Below are positions 7,322-16,167 of a DNA stretch of 64,000 bases, one piece after another. The translations under genes and the position numbers were made by a program. The notes below the pieces were generated by a model that saw only the letters and a program-made list of their open reading frames with translations, was not told where the DNA came from and did not search any database. Positions within the stretch are counted from its first letter, which is position 1. Each line of letters starts with the position of its first letter. Source of the stretch: Mesorhizobium loti R88b (GTDB lineage Bacteria > Pseudomonadota > Alphaproteobacteria > Rhizobiales > Rhizobiaceae); NCBI RefSeq assembly GCF_013170845.1, contig NZ_CP033367.1:558001-622000 (forward strand), written 5' to 3'.

Positions 7322-7945
7322 CAGTCCCTCCCAAGCGGTGAACACCGACACCGCAAACAGCAGCAGCCCGGCCGCCCGGCCCGCAAGAATGGTTGCCTGT
7401 GGATTGGCGATCAGAAGCTTGCGGCTGCGTCCGGCCGTGATCGCGAGCCCCCCATAGATCGCGGCCTGGGTCAGGACCGTCATCAGGCCCATGACCGTCG
7501 CCTGAATCCAGATCGGGCCGTAGTCCGGCTTGAGGAACTGCGGATAGACAGCAAGCACGAACAAGTACGCCTTCGGATTGATCAGGCAGGTGACAAAGCC
7601 CTGGCGAAACGCCTTCCATGCGGTGCGGCTGCCGGCAGGCCCGTCCTGGCCGACGGTGATGGAGCTGCGCATCAGCGTGATGCCGATGAAGGCCATGTAA
7701 GCGGCGCCGGCAAGCAGCAGCGGCGTGAACAAGATCGGCACGAAATGCATCAGCAGGCCGACGCCGATGGCACCGTTCAGCGTGTGCACCATGCCTCCGA
7801 CCATGATGCCACCCGTTGCGGCCAGACCCCTGTCGCGCCCGCCGGTCAGTGCATTGGCCAGCACGAACAGCATGTCCATGCCCGGGACGACGATGATGCC
7901 GAACAGAAGGATAAAGAAAAGCCAGAGATTTTCCGCATAACCCAT
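7310..7945 (-). CDS. LysE/RhtB-family translocator (putative amino-acid exporter)
   Basis: A 211-aa inner-membrane protein with about six hydrophobic segments. It has 'VVPGMDMLFVLANALTGGR' near residue 20 and 'LINPKAYLFVLAVYPQF' near 120, the two conserved stretches of the LysE/RhtB exporter family. Such proteins export amino acids or related compounds; the substrate is not predictable. The ATG at 7945 is chosen because the residues from a longer upstream frame are not membrane-like and would run into the divergent promoter. It is divergent from the WYL regulator at 8075, which may control it. Confidence 0.82.
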   Translation of the reverse strand: MGYAENLWLFFILLFGIIVVPGMDMLFVLANALTGGRDRGLAATGGIMVGGMVHTLNGAIGVGLLMHFVPILFTPLLLAGAAYMAFIGITLMRSSITVGQDGPAGSRTAWKAFRQGFVTCLINPKAYLFVLAVYPQFLKPDYGPIWIQATVMGLMTVLTQAAIYGGLAITAGRSRKLLIANPQATILAGRAAGLLLFAVSVFTAWEGLRAA

Positions 7946-8074
7946 GTCAGTTGCCTGCCGCCTCGCTCCGCCAAGCCGCAGCGGAACCTGTTGATTTTCA
8001 ATTTGATAGGCGATCCTATATCCAGACCCAACTGACGATGGTGTGTCAGTTGTGATCGGCACCGGGTGAGAAAA

Positions 8075-8773
8075 ATGCGCAAGGCGTCACGCCTGTTCGA
8101 GATCATCCAGGTCCTGCGACTGGCGCGGCAACCAGTGACGGCGGCGATGATTGCCGAGCGGCTGGAAGTGACAGTGCGCTCGATCTATCGCGACATCGCG
8201 GCCCTGCAGGCAATGCGCGTGCCGATCGAGGGCGGGCGCGGCATCGGCTACATACTGCGCCCCGGCTTCGACCTGCCGCCGCTGATGTTTTCGATCGAGG
8301 AGATGGAGGCGATCGTCCTGTCGCTGGCGCTGCTGGAGCGCACGGGGGATGATGAGCTCAAGCAGGCGGCCAAGCGGGTCAGCGCCAAGATCGCCGGCGC
8401 GGTGCCGCCGCCTTTGCGCCAGACATTCGAAGCCAACGCGCTGCATGCCTGGGGTTTCGCCGCGCCGTCGGCCGGCTCGATCGACCTGGCGCTGGTGCGC
8501 CGCGCCATCCGTGACGAGGAGAAGCTCGACCTCTCCTATCGCGACGAAATGGGCCGCGCCTCCGAACGCCTGATCCGCCCAATCGCGCTGATCTACTATG
8601 CCGAAACCGCCAACATCGTCGCCTGGTGCGAACTGCGCCAGGCGATCCGCAATTTCCGCAGCGACCGCATCGAGGATTGCCAGCCGACAGGCCTGCGCTT
8701 CAAGGGCGAAGGCGATCGCCTGCGGCAGGTCTGGGTCAATGGCTGGGAGACAACCGCCGCTGCCGGCGGTTGA
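8075..8773 (+). CDS. YafY-type HTH/WYL-domain transcriptional regulator
   Basis: A 232-aa regulator. The N-terminal winged helix, residues 1-60, contains 'PVTAAMIAERLEVTVRSIYRDIAAL'. It is followed by 'GYILRPGFDLPPLMFSIEEMEAIVL' and a WYL domain around residues 135-210 ('LDLSYRDEMGRASERLIRPIALIYY'). WYL domains are thought to sense ligands, often nucleic-acid related. The ATG at 8075 follows GGTGAG; a GTG three codons earlier is possible. It is divergent from the LysE-type exporter with about 130 bases between the two starts, so it probably regulates that promoter. I see no well-defined palindrome in this gap. Confidence 0.82.
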   Translation: MRKASRLFEIIQVLRLARQPVTAAMIAERLEVTVRSIYRDIAALQAMRVPIEGGRGIGYILRPGFDLPPLMFSIEEMEAIVLSLALLERTGDDELKQAAKRVSAKIAGAVPPPLRQTFEANALHAWGFAAPSAGSIDLALVRRAIRDEEKLDLSYRDEMGRASERLIRPIALIYYAETANIVAWCELRQAIRNFRSDRIEDCQPTGLRFKGEGDRLRQVWVNGWETTAAAGG

Positions 8774-8791
8774 GATGGCCTCGCGAAGGGC

Positions 8792-9901
8792 CTACCGCAC
8801 GTCCACCCAGCGCTTTTCATCAAACGACCTTGCCATTGCGTGCACGGTGCGCTCGATCTCCAGCCCCTGCGCGAACTCGATGAGCCGCGCCGGTCTGGCG
8901 GCGAGCCGCGTCAGCAATTCGTGGCACTCGATGATCTTTAGGTCGTTGAAGCCAAGATTGTGGCCGGGCGCCGGCAGGAAAGCGTCGTAGGGCCTGTGAT
9001 GCGGCGCCATCAGGATGGTGCGATAGCCCTGCTCGGTCGGGCGATCTGCGGTGACATAGAGCTGGATTTCGTTCATCCGCTCCTGGTCGAACAGGATCGA
9101 CCCCTTGGAGCCGAAAATCTGGATGGCGATGCGGCCCTTGCGGCCCCAGGCCGAGCGGTTGACCTGCAGCGTGCCGGCAATGCCGTTTTCCAGATGCATC
9201 AAGACGCTGGCGATATCATAGGTCTCGACCGCTCGGCGCCCGCCCGCCGCCAGCTTGCGGTCGGCATAGGGCTTGGCCATGTCGCAGATGACGCTGGCGA
9301 CGCGGCCGAACAGCGCCGAGACCAGTGACAGCGGGTGCACGGCGAAATCGTCGAGCGCGCCGTAGCCGGAAGACGCCTCGTGCTTCCAGAAAAACAGCGC
9401 CTCGGGATCGGCCATGAAATCCTCGTCCATCTCGATGCGCAGATGGTTGACCTCGCCGATGATCTTCTCGTCGAGCAGCGCGCCGATATGGCGGATGGCC
9501 GGGCTCTGGATATAGTTATAGCCAAGGGCGGCGATCTTGCCGGACTTCTTTGCCGCTTCCGCCATCGCCTCGGCCTCGGCAAAGCTCGGTGCCATCGGCT
9601 TTTCGCACCACAGATGCTTGCCGGCTTCCAGAATGGCGATGGCCATTTCCGGATGGAACTGGTTGGGCGTGGTCAGCGAGACGATGTCGACCTCGGGGTC
9701 GTTGACGACGGCGCGCCAGTCGCCTGAGGCCTTGGCGAAGCCGAACTCGCTTGCCTTGCGTTTGGCAAGCTCTTCATTGACCTCGCCGAGATGGACCAGC
9801 CTGGGCTTGGCCACATCGGGAAAGACGGCGCCGACAGCGCTCCATGCGATGGCGTGGCATTTGCCCATGAAACCCGTGCCGATAAGACCGACGCCGACCA
9901 T
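8792..9901 (-). CDS. Gfo/Idh/MocA-family oxidoreductase
   Basis: A 369-aa NAD(P)-dependent oxidoreductase. 'VGLIGTGFMGKCHA' at the N-terminus is the Rossmann motif, 'CEKPMA' near residue 100 carries the conserved Glu-Lys-Pro, and 'GYNYIQSPAIRHIG' near 134 begins the C-terminal substrate domain. The ATG at 9901 is preferred over an upstream GTG at 9916 because GTGGAG is then placed correctly as ribosome site. It is divergent from iolR with a putative operator between. A role in inositol-isomer or sugar oxidation is likely, for example as a scyllo- or chiro-inositol dehydrogenase, but it is not close enough to a characterised enzyme for me to name it. Confidence 0.8.
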   Translation of the reverse strand: MVGVGLIGTGFMGKCHAIAWSAVGAVFPDVAKPRLVHLGEVNEELAKRKASEFGFAKASGDWRAVVNDPEVDIVSLTTPNQFHPEMAIAILEAGKHLWCEKPMAPSFAEAEAMAEAAKKSGKIAALGYNYIQSPAIRHIGALLDEKIIGEVNHLRIEMDEDFMADPEALFFWKHEASSGYGALDDFAVHPLSLVSALFGRVASVICDMAKPYADRKLAAGGRRAVETYDIASVLMHLENGIAGTLQVNRSAWGRKGRIAIQIFGSKGSILFDQERMNEIQLYVTADRPTEQGYRTILMAPHHRPYDAFLPAPGHNLGFNDLKIIECHELLTRLAARPARLIEFAQGLEIERTVHAMARSFDEKRWVDVR

Positions 9902-9945
9902 TTTCCATTTCTCCACTGCCTGAAGCGCTGGTGGATGAATTAGTC

Positions 9946-9967
9946 CATTTCATTTCGGAATGGAATG
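9946..9967. promoter_or_regulatory. 22-bp inverted repeat in the iolR/oxidoreductase divergent promoter
   Basis: CATTTCATTTC followed directly by GGAATGGAATG. The arms match at 9 of 11 positions. The half-sites resemble TGGAAT/ATTTCA at 673 and 11019, so IolR autoregulation is likely. The remainder of the gap from 9902 to 10035 shows no other strong signal. Confidence 0.5.
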
Positions 9968-10035
9968 TCTGCCTCATTTTTATTGGTGTTCTTGCGCAGG
10001 CTCGCTATGATGGGGCACAGAGGACGCTTTCACCG

Positions 10036-10902
10036 ATGAGCTTGGACGGGCCGACGATGGATGAACGGGTACCTCGCGACTTCGAGACGCTGCGCGCCAC
10101 AATCCTTGATCGGCGCGAAAGCCTGCCCAAGCGCATCGCCCAGATCGCCGCCTACGCGCTCGACAATCCCGATGACATCGCCTTCGGCACCGCCGCCAGC
10201 ATCGCCGCCTCGGCCGGCGTGCAGCCTTCGACCCTGATCCGTTTTGCCCAGCAGCTCGGCTTCGACGGTTTCACCAGCCTGCAGCAGGTGTTCCGCGAGC
10301 GGCTGCGCGAGCGCAACTCTTCCTATGACGAGCGCTTGCAGGCGCTGCGCGCCAAGGCCGAAGGCGGCGCGGGTCACCGCGCGATCTTCGACGGCTTCGT
10401 CGCCGCCGCCAGCACCTCGCTCAACGACATTTCCCGCACCCTGGATGACGCGCATCTGGAAGATGCGATTGCGCTGCTGGCAAAGGCGCAGACCATCTAT
10501 GTCTTGGCCAAGCGGCGCTCCTATCCGGTGGCGACCTACATCGCCTATGCCTTGGGCAAATTGAAGATCCGCAACCAGCTGATCGAATCGGCGGCCGGAC
10601 TGAACGCCGAGATGATCAGTTTCGCCACGCCGGCGGACGCCGTCATTGCCATCTCCTTCTCGCCCTATGCGCCGGCCACGATCGAGGAGGCGCGCACCAT
10701 TTCGGAACAGGGCGTGCCGATCGTCGCCATCACCGACAGCGCGTTTTCGCCGCTGGCGCAGTTCGCCAGGGTCTGGTTCGAGGTTGCCGAGGCGGATTTC
10801 GCAGGCTTCCGTTCGCTGTCGGCAACGATGGCTCTGGCCATGGCGCTGACGGTCGGTGTCGGCGAGAAGCGGCGCGACGCAGGCCGAAAGCGCAAAGCCT
10901 GA
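10036..10902 (+). CDS. iolR: RpiR/MurR-family regulator of inositol catabolism
   Basis: A 288-aa transcription factor. The N-terminal RpiR helix-turn-helix, about residues 10-85, contains 'IAASAGVQPSTLIRFAQQLGFDGFTSLQQVF'. The C-terminal sugar isomerase (SIS) domain, about 130-270, contains 'IYVLAKRRSYPVATYIAYAL' and binds phosphosugars in this family. In rhizobia IolR is an RpiR-type repressor encoded just before iolCDEB, as here. The ATG at 10036 was chosen over an upstream in-frame ATG at 9931 because that one overlaps the putative operator. Three related operators in the window suggest it controls the transporter, its own promoter and iolCDEB; the inducer is probably a phosphorylated inositol intermediate. 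Confidence 0.85.
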   Translation: MSLDGPTMDERVPRDFETLRATILDRRESLPKRIAQIAAYALDNPDDIAFGTAASIAASAGVQPSTLIRFAQQLGFDGFTSLQQVFRERLRERNSSYDERLQALRAKAEGGAGHRAIFDGFVAAASTSLNDISRTLDDAHLEDAIALLAKAQTIYVLAKRRSYPVATYIAYALGKLKIRNQLIESAAGLNAEMISFATPADAVIAISFSPYAPATIEEARTISEQGVPIVAITDSAFSPLAQFARVWFEVAEADFAGFRSLSATMALAMALTVGVGEKRRDAGRKRKA

Positions 10903-10926
10903 GCTTACGCTCCTTTCTTCTTTGAC

Positions 10927-10970
10927 CATGACCTTCTCCGAAAACCGGCAACCACTTTTCGGGATCATGA
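10927..10970. repeat. Rhizobial 'GCATGATC' palindromic repeat, copy 1
   Basis: Contains 'CCGAAAACCGGCAACCAC' and ends in 'TTTTCGGGATCATG', with outer ends CATGACC and GGATCATG inverted. The same words occur at 22643-22712 and 51331-51398. It lies between iolR and the iolC promoter, where it may also act as an RNA hairpin. Confidence 0.6.
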
Positions 10971-11006
10971 TCGGGCAATTTTAGACCGGGGAATGCTCAT
11001 TCCATA

Positions 11007-11034
11007 TTGACTATGGATTGGAATTATTATTTCA
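11007..11034 (+). promoter_or_regulatory. iolCDEB promoter region with putative IolR operator
   Basis: TTGACT at 11007-11012 is a good -35 candidate, although the -10 is not obvious. Overlapping the downstream part is TGGAAT-N4-ATTTCA (11019-11034), identical in half-sites and spacing to 673-688. A repressor bound here would block RNA polymerase. A partial dyad TCCAT...ATGGA flanks the -35. Confidence 0.62.
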
Positions 11035-11114
11035 TATTGCCGGCACCACGCTGCCGCTCGCGCGTGTTACCCAAACAATGTTGTCCATGACAACAAGACT
11101 GACGGGAGGTTCCA

Positions 11115-13049
11115 ATGAGCGAAGCCGTGGACGCCAAACAGGCGCCGCTCGACGTCATCACCATCGGCCGCGCTTCCGTCGACCTCTATGGCCAGCAGAT
11201 CGGCTCGCGGCTGGAAGACATCTCCTCCTTCGCCAAGTCGGTCGGCGGCTGCCCGGCCAATATTTCGGTCGGCACGGCCAGGCTTGGCCTGCGTTCGGCG
11301 CTGCTGACGCGCGTTGGCGACGAGCAGATGGGCCGCTTCATCCGCGAACAGCTGAAACGCGAAGGCGTCAACACCGACGGGTTGAAGACCGACAGGGAGC
11401 GGCTGACGGCGCTGGTGTTGCTGTCGGTCGAGAGCGAAGGCGTCTCGCCGATGATCTTTTACCGCACCGACTGCGCCGACATGGCGCTTTCGGAAGAGGA
11501 TATCGACGAGGCCTTCATCACCTCGGCCCGCTCGATCGTCGTCACCGGCACGCATTTTTCCCGCCCCAACAGCGACGCCGCCCAGCGCAAGGCGATCCGC
11601 ATCATGAAGGCCAAGGGCGGCAAGGTTGTCTTCGACATCGACTATCGCCCCAACCTTTGGGGCCTTGCCGGCCATGCCGAAGGCTTCGAGCGCTATGTCA
11701 AATCGGACCGGGTCTCGGCCCAATTGAAGACGGTGCTGCCCGATTGCGATCTCATCGTCGGCACAGAGGAAGAGATCATGATTGCGTCGGGCGCCGACGA
11801 CTGCCTGAGCGCGCTGAAGACGATCCGCTCGCTGTCGTCGGCCACCATCGTCTTGAAGCGTGGCGCCATGGGCTGCATTGTCTATGACGGACCGATCAGC
11901 GACGATCTGGAAGACGGTGTCGTCGGCAAGGGTTTCCCGATCGAGATCTACAATGTGCTGGGCGCCGGTGACGCCTTCATGTCCGGCTTCCTGCGCGGAT
12001 GGCTGGGTGGCGAAGATCATGCGACGGCAGCGACCTGGGCCAATGCCTGCGGTGCCTTCGCCGTGTCGCGGCTGCTCTGCGCACCGGAATATCCGACCTT
12101 CGAGGAGCTGCAATTCTTCCTCAAGAACGGCAGCAAGCATCTCGCCCTGCGCAAGGACGAGGCGATCAACCACATCCATTGGGCAACGACGCGCCGGCGC
12201 GACATCCCCTCGCTGATGGCGCTCGCCTGCGACCACCGGGTGCAGCTCGAGGACGTGGCGGCCAAGACCGGCGCCGATCCGGTGCGCATCCACGATTTCA
12301 AGGTGCTGGCGGTCAAGGCCGCGGCGAAGGTCGCCGCCGGCCGCGACGGTTACGGCATGCTGATCGACGAGAAACATGGCCGCGAAGCGATGTTCGAATT
12401 CGCCAGGCATCCCTTTGCCTGGCTCGGGCGCCCGGTGGAACTGCCGGGCTCGCGGCCACTGCGTTTCGAATTCTCGCAGGACATCGGCTCGCAGCTTACC
12501 GAATGGCCTGTCGATCACTGCATCAAATGCCTGTGCTTCTACCATCCCGACGATCCCCAAGCGCTCAAGGAAGAACAGCAGCAGAAGCTGCGCGCGCTGT
12601 TCGAGGCAGCGCGGAAAGTCGGCCGGGAACTGCTTATCGAAATCATCGCCGGCAAGCACGGCAAGCTCGATGACACGACCATTCCGCGCGCGCTGGAGGA
12701 ACTCTATGCGCTCGGCATCAAGCCCGACTGGTGGAAGCTCGAGCCGCAGGCGTCGAGCGCCGCATGGGCCAAGATCGAAGCGGTCATCCTGAAGCATGAT
12801 CCGTGGTGCCGTGGCATCGTGCTGCTTGGCCTGGAAGCGCCGCAGGACGAGCTGGAGGCGGCTTTCGCCGCCACCGCCAAAGCGCCGATCGTCAAAGGGT
12901 TTGCCGTCGGCCGCACCATCTTCGTGCACGCGGCCGAACAGTGGCTGGCGGGCAAGATGTCGGATGACGAGGCTGTCGCCGACATGGCGTCGCGCTTCGA
13001 ACAGTTGACCGAGGCGTGGCTTGCCGCGCGCGGCCGCAAAGCTGCATAA
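11115..13049 (+). CDS. iolC: 5-Dehydro-2-deoxygluconokinase fused to DUF2090 aldolase-like domain
   Basis: A 644-aa two-domain protein. Residues 1-340 are a PfkB-type kinase ('GRASVDLYG', 'VGGCPANISVGTARLGLRSAL', and the catalytic 'GAGDAFMSGF' near 283) that phosphorylates 5-dehydro-2-deoxygluconate. Residues 355-644 are DUF2090 ('LMALACDHRVQLED', 'HDFKVLAVKAA'), related to class I aldolases and thought to cleave the product to malonate semialdehyde and dihydroxyacetone phosphate, the IolJ step. The fusion is common in rhizobia and explains the absence of a separate iolJ. ACGGGAGG precedes the ATG. It heads the iolC-iolD-iolE-DUF3329-iolB operon. Confidence 0.92.
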   Translation: MSEAVDAKQAPLDVITIGRASVDLYGQQIGSRLEDISSFAKSVGGCPANISVGTARLGLRSALLTRVGDEQMGRFIREQLKREGVNTDGLKTDRERLTALVLLSVESEGVSPMIFYRTDCADMALSEEDIDEAFITSARSIVVTGTHFSRPNSDAAQRKAIRIMKAKGGKVVFDIDYRPNLWGLAGHAEGFERYVKSDRVSAQLKTVLPDCDLIVGTEEEIMIASGADDCLSALKTIRSLSSATIVLKRGAMGCIVYDGPISDDLEDGVVGKGFPIEIYNVLGAGDAFMSGFLRGWLGGEDHATAATWANACGAFAVSRLLCAPEYPTFEELQFFLKNGSKHLALRKDEAINHIHWATTRRRDIPSLMALACDHRVQLEDVAAKTGADPVRIHDFKVLAVKAAAKVAAGRDGYGMLIDEKHGREAMFEFARHPFAWLGRPVELPGSRPLRFEFSQDIGSQLTEWPVDHCIKCLCFYHPDDPQALKEEQQQKLRALFEAARKVGRELLIEIIAGKHGKLDDTTIPRALEELYALGIKPDWWKLEPQASSAAWAKIEAVILKHDPWCRGIVLLGLEAPQDELEAAFAATAKAPIVKGFAVGRTIFVHAAEQWLAGKMSDDEAVADMASRFEQLTEAWLAARGRKAA

Positions 13050-13069
13050 GGACTGCGGAGGAAACCACC

Positions 13070-14920
13070 ATGAGCAAGACAATCCGCCTGACGATGGCGC
13101 AGGCGCTGACCCGCTTCCTCAGCCGGCAGATGACCGAGATCGACGGCAAGACTGTACCGATATTCGGCGGTGTCTGGGCGATTTTCGGCCATGGCAATGT
13201 CGCCGGCATCGGCGAAGCGCTCTACCAGGTGCGCGACGAGCTGCCGACCTTCCGCGCCCATAACGAACAAGCGATGGCGCATGCGGCGATCGCCTATGGC
13301 AAGGCCAATTTCCGCCGCCGCTTCATGGCGGCGACCTCTTCGATCGGCCCCGGCGCGCTCAACATGGTGACGGCGGCCGCACTCGCGCATGTCAATCGGC
13401 TGCCTGTCCTGTTTTTGCCCGGCGATGTCTTCGCCAACCGCATCCCCGATCCGGTGCTGCAGCAGGCCGAGGACTTTTCCGACGGCACGGCAACGGTCAA
13501 CGACTGCTTCCGTCCCGTGTCGCGCTATTTCGACCGCATCACCCGGCCCGAGCAGATCATTCCGGCGCTGGCGCGAACCATGCAGGTGCTGACCGATCCG
13601 GCCGAGTGCGGCCCGGTGACGCTGTCGCTCTGCCAGGATGTGCAAGCCGAGGCCTATGACTATCCCGAGAGCTTTTTCGCCGAACGCGTCTGGCACCAGC
13701 GCCGGCCACGCCCGGACCGCCACGAGCTTGCGGCAGCGGTGGCGGCGCTAAAGGGGGCGAAGAAGCCGCTGGTGATCGCCGGCGGTGGCGTCCTCTATTC
13801 GCAGGCCTCCGATGAGCTGGCCAAGTTCGTCGAAGGCGCCGGCATTCCGGTTTGCGAGACGCAGGGCGGCAAATCCTCGTTGCCGGACACACATCCGCTC
13901 AACATGGCGGCGGTCGGCGTCACCGGCACTTCGGCCGCCAACCGGCTGGCGGAAGAGGCCGATGTCGTGCTGGCCATAGGCACGCGTTTGCAGGATTTCA
14001 CCACCGGCTCATGGGCGCTGTTCAAGAATTCCGGCAAGACCATCATCGGCTTGAACGTGCAACCTTTCGATGCCGGCAAGCACCGAGCTTTGCCGCTGGT
14101 CGCCGATGCGGCCGAGGGGCTCGCTGAACTCGGTGCGGCGCTTAAAGGTTGGAAGGCGCCTGCCGCATGGACCGACAATTCGGCCGAGGGCAAAAAGGAA
14201 TGGCAGGTCGATGCGGCCAAGGTGACGGCTTCGACCAATACAGCTTTCCCATCGGATGCGCAGGTGATCGGCGCGGTGCAGCGCGCGATGGGATCCGGCG
14301 TGACACTGTTGCATGCCGCCGGCGGGCTGCCGGGCGAATTGCACAAGCTTTGGCAGGCCGGCGCGCCTGGCTCCTACCACGCCGAATACGGCTTCTCGAC
14401 CATGGGCTACGAGATTGCCGGCGGACTCGGCACCAAGATGGCCAAGCCCGACGAAGAGGTCGTCGTCATGATCGGCGACGGCTCCTACCTGATGCTGAAT
14501 TCCGAGATCGCCACCTCGGTGATGCTTGGCCTGAAGCTGACCATCGTGCTGCTCGACAACCGTGGCTATGGCTGCATCAACCGGCTGCAGATGGCCACCG
14601 GCGGCGCCAACTTCAACAATCTCCTGAGGGACTCGCGCCACGAGATCCTGCCCGACATCGATTTCGCCGCGCATGCGGCGAGCCTGGGTGCGATATCAGA
14701 GAAAGTGCCATCGATCGCCGGCCTTGAGAACGCGCTGCAAAAGGCGAAGACAAATGACCGCACCACCGTTTTGGTCATCGACACCGATCCGCTGGTCTCC
14801 ACCGACGCTGGTGGCCATTGGTGGGATGTGGCGGTGCCGGAAGTCTCGGCGCGCCCGCAAGTCAATGCGGCACGCAAGGCCTATGACGAGAAGCGGCAGA
14901 TGCAGAGCGTTGGCGATTGA
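13070..14920 (+). CDS. iolD: 3D-(3,5/4)-trihydroxycyclohexane-1,2-dione acylhydrolase
   Basis: A 616-aa thiamine-diphosphate enzyme that opens the ring of the diketone made by IolE, giving 5-deoxy-glucuronate. The ThDP activation glutamate lies in 'AHNEQAMAHAAIAYGKA' near residue 66. The central domain is around 210-345. The metal/ThDP-binding motif 'GDGSYLMLNSEIATSVML...DNRGYG' begins near 468. The frame is open 54 bases upstream, but the ATG at 13070 with GCGGAGG upstream is the real start, since the earlier part overlaps iolC. It follows iolC by 20 bases. Length and motifs match IolD of Bacillus and Rhizobium. Confidence 0.94.
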   Translation: MSKTIRLTMAQALTRFLSRQMTEIDGKTVPIFGGVWAIFGHGNVAGIGEALYQVRDELPTFRAHNEQAMAHAAIAYGKANFRRRFMAATSSIGPGALNMVTAAALAHVNRLPVLFLPGDVFANRIPDPVLQQAEDFSDGTATVNDCFRPVSRYFDRITRPEQIIPALARTMQVLTDPAECGPVTLSLCQDVQAEAYDYPESFFAERVWHQRRPRPDRHELAAAVAALKGAKKPLVIAGGGVLYSQASDELAKFVEGAGIPVCETQGGKSSLPDTHPLNMAAVGVTGTSAANRLAEEADVVLAIGTRLQDFTTGSWALFKNSGKTIIGLNVQPFDAGKHRALPLVADAAEGLAELGAALKGWKAPAAWTDNSAEGKKEWQVDAAKVTASTNTAFPSDAQVIGAVQRAMGSGVTLLHAAGGLPGELHKLWQAGAPGSYHAEYGFSTMGYEIAGGLGTKMAKPDEEVVVMIGDGSYLMLNSEIATSVMLGLKLTIVLLDNRGYGCINRLQMATGGANFNNLLRDSRHEILPDIDFAAHAASLGAISEKVPSIAGLENALQKAKTNDRTTVLVIDTDPLVSTDAGGHWWDVAVPEVSARPQVNAARKAYDEKRQMQSVGD

Positions 14921-14985
14921 TGCCAGGCGGATGAGGGGCGGCGCCAGCGGCCAAAAAATGAACTGTTTTGATCTGGAGTGACGAC

Positions 14986-15903
14986 TTGAAAGCCAAACTG
15001 GGCATGTCCCCCATCGCGTGGTGGAACGACGATCTTGCGGAATTGAGCGATGACGTGTCGCTGGAAGAGTGCCTGCGCCAATCGCGCTCGGCCGGCTTCA
15101 CCGGCATGGAAATGGGCCGGCGCTTTCCCAACGACCCCGCCGTCATGCTGCCGATCCTGAAAGCAGCCGATGTGACGCTGTGCGGCGGCTGGTTTTCGGG
15201 CACGCTGGTCGATGAGGAGATGAGCAAGAACAAGGATCGCATCCAGCCGATGATCGACCTGTTCAAGGCGGTCAACGCGCCTTGCATTGTCTATGGCGAG
15301 GTCGGCCGCTCGATCCAGGGTGACCGCTCGAAGCCGCTCGCTACCAAGCCGAAACTCTCGGACGACGAGATGAAAGCCTATGCGAAGCGCCTGACCGAAT
15401 TCGGCGAATGGTGCGCCGAGCAAGGCATGCCGCTCTCCTATCACCATCATATGGCGGCGGTGGTCGAGACGGAGCCGGAACTCGATGCCTTCATGCGCCA
15501 TTCCGGGGCCGGCATTCCGCTGCTGCTCGACGCCGGCCACCTGGCCTTTGCCGGCGGCGACGTGCTGCGCGCCATCGACAACCACCACAAGCGCATCAGC
15601 CATGTGCATGTGAAGGATGTGCGCATGGGTGTGATCGATGGGCTCGACCGCACCAAGCAATCCTTCCTCGACGCCGTGGCGCTCGGCGCCTTCACCGTGC
15701 CGGGCGACGGCTCGCTGGATTTCGGGGCCATCGTGCAACGCTTCGCCGACCATGGCTATGAAGGCTGGTTCGTGGTCGAGGCCGAGCAGGACCCAAAGAA
15801 GAACCCGCCTCTCAAGATGGCGCAGGTTGGCCACAAGGAATTGATGCGGGTGATGACATCAGCCGGCTACACAGTGGAGACACAGGGGTTCCCGAATGCT
15901 TGA
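14986..15903 (+). CDS. iolE: 2-Keto-myo-inositol (inosose) dehydratase
   Basis: A 305-aa TIM-barrel protein of the xylose-isomerase-like family that removes water from 2-keto-myo-inositol, the second step of the pathway. Characteristic stretches are 'GMSPIAWWNDD' at the N-terminus, 'GFTGMEMGRRFP', 'SYHHHMAAVVETEPELDAFM', 'LLLDAGHLAFAGGD', 'HVHVKDVR' and 'FVVEAEQDP', which include the likely divalent-metal ligands (Glu, Asp, His). The TTG at 14986 was chosen because GGAG lies 7 bases before it; another in-frame TTG at 14968 has no ribosome site. It is 65 bases after iolD and co-directional. Confidence 0.92.
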   Translation: MKAKLGMSPIAWWNDDLAELSDDVSLEECLRQSRSAGFTGMEMGRRFPNDPAVMLPILKAADVTLCGGWFSGTLVDEEMSKNKDRIQPMIDLFKAVNAPCIVYGEVGRSIQGDRSKPLATKPKLSDDEMKAYAKRLTEFGEWCAEQGMPLSYHHHMAAVVETEPELDAFMRHSGAGIPLLLDAGHLAFAGGDVLRAIDNHHKRISHVHVKDVRMGVIDGLDRTKQSFLDAVALGAFTVPGDGSLDFGAIVQRFADHGYEGWFVVEAEQDPKKNPPLKMAQVGHKELMRVMTSAGYTVETQGFPNA

Positions 15904-15945
15904 TGCGAGGGTTCCCGGCGAGCCAGGTTGCTGTAGATTGGCCCG

Positions 15946-16164
15946 ATGAAAGATTCCGAGCACCCGTTCTTCCGCCCGTTGTGGCGTCGTGTCGCCGTCG
16001 TCGCGGTCTGCGTCATCTGGTCGATCATCGAGTTCGCCACCGGCACACCGTTCTGGGGCGTCATCGCGCTCGGCTTTGCCGGCTACGGCGTCTGGCAGTT
16101 TTTTTATCTCTACAAGCCGGTCGACGAGGTGAAGCCTCCCGTCGAGGCCGAACCGAAGGAGTAA
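15946..16164 (+). CDS. Small DUF3329-like membrane protein within the iol operon
   Basis: A 72-aa protein with 'HPFFRPLWRRVAVV' at the N-terminus, two hydrophobic stretches (about residues 15-31 and 36-54) and a charged tail rich in Glu, Lys and Pro. This resembles short DUF3329-annotated proteins of Rhizobiales; I recognise the pattern but cannot verify the family. It lies between iolE and iolB, four bases before iolB, so it is translated with the operon. No catalytic residues are evident. Its function is unknown; a role at the inner membrane is the only inference. Confidence 0.7.
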   Translation: MKDSEHPFFRPLWRRVAVVAVCVIWSIIEFATGTPFWGVIALGFAGYGVWQFFYLYKPVDEVKPPVEAEPKE

Positions 16165-16167
16165 CGA

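Noticed and set aside
11067..13082. Long open frame of 671 codons on the minus strand opposite iolC
   Set aside because: It is the antisense shadow of a clear GC-rich gene. Its translation is rich in Arg, Asp and His with no domain, and iolC has full family motifs.
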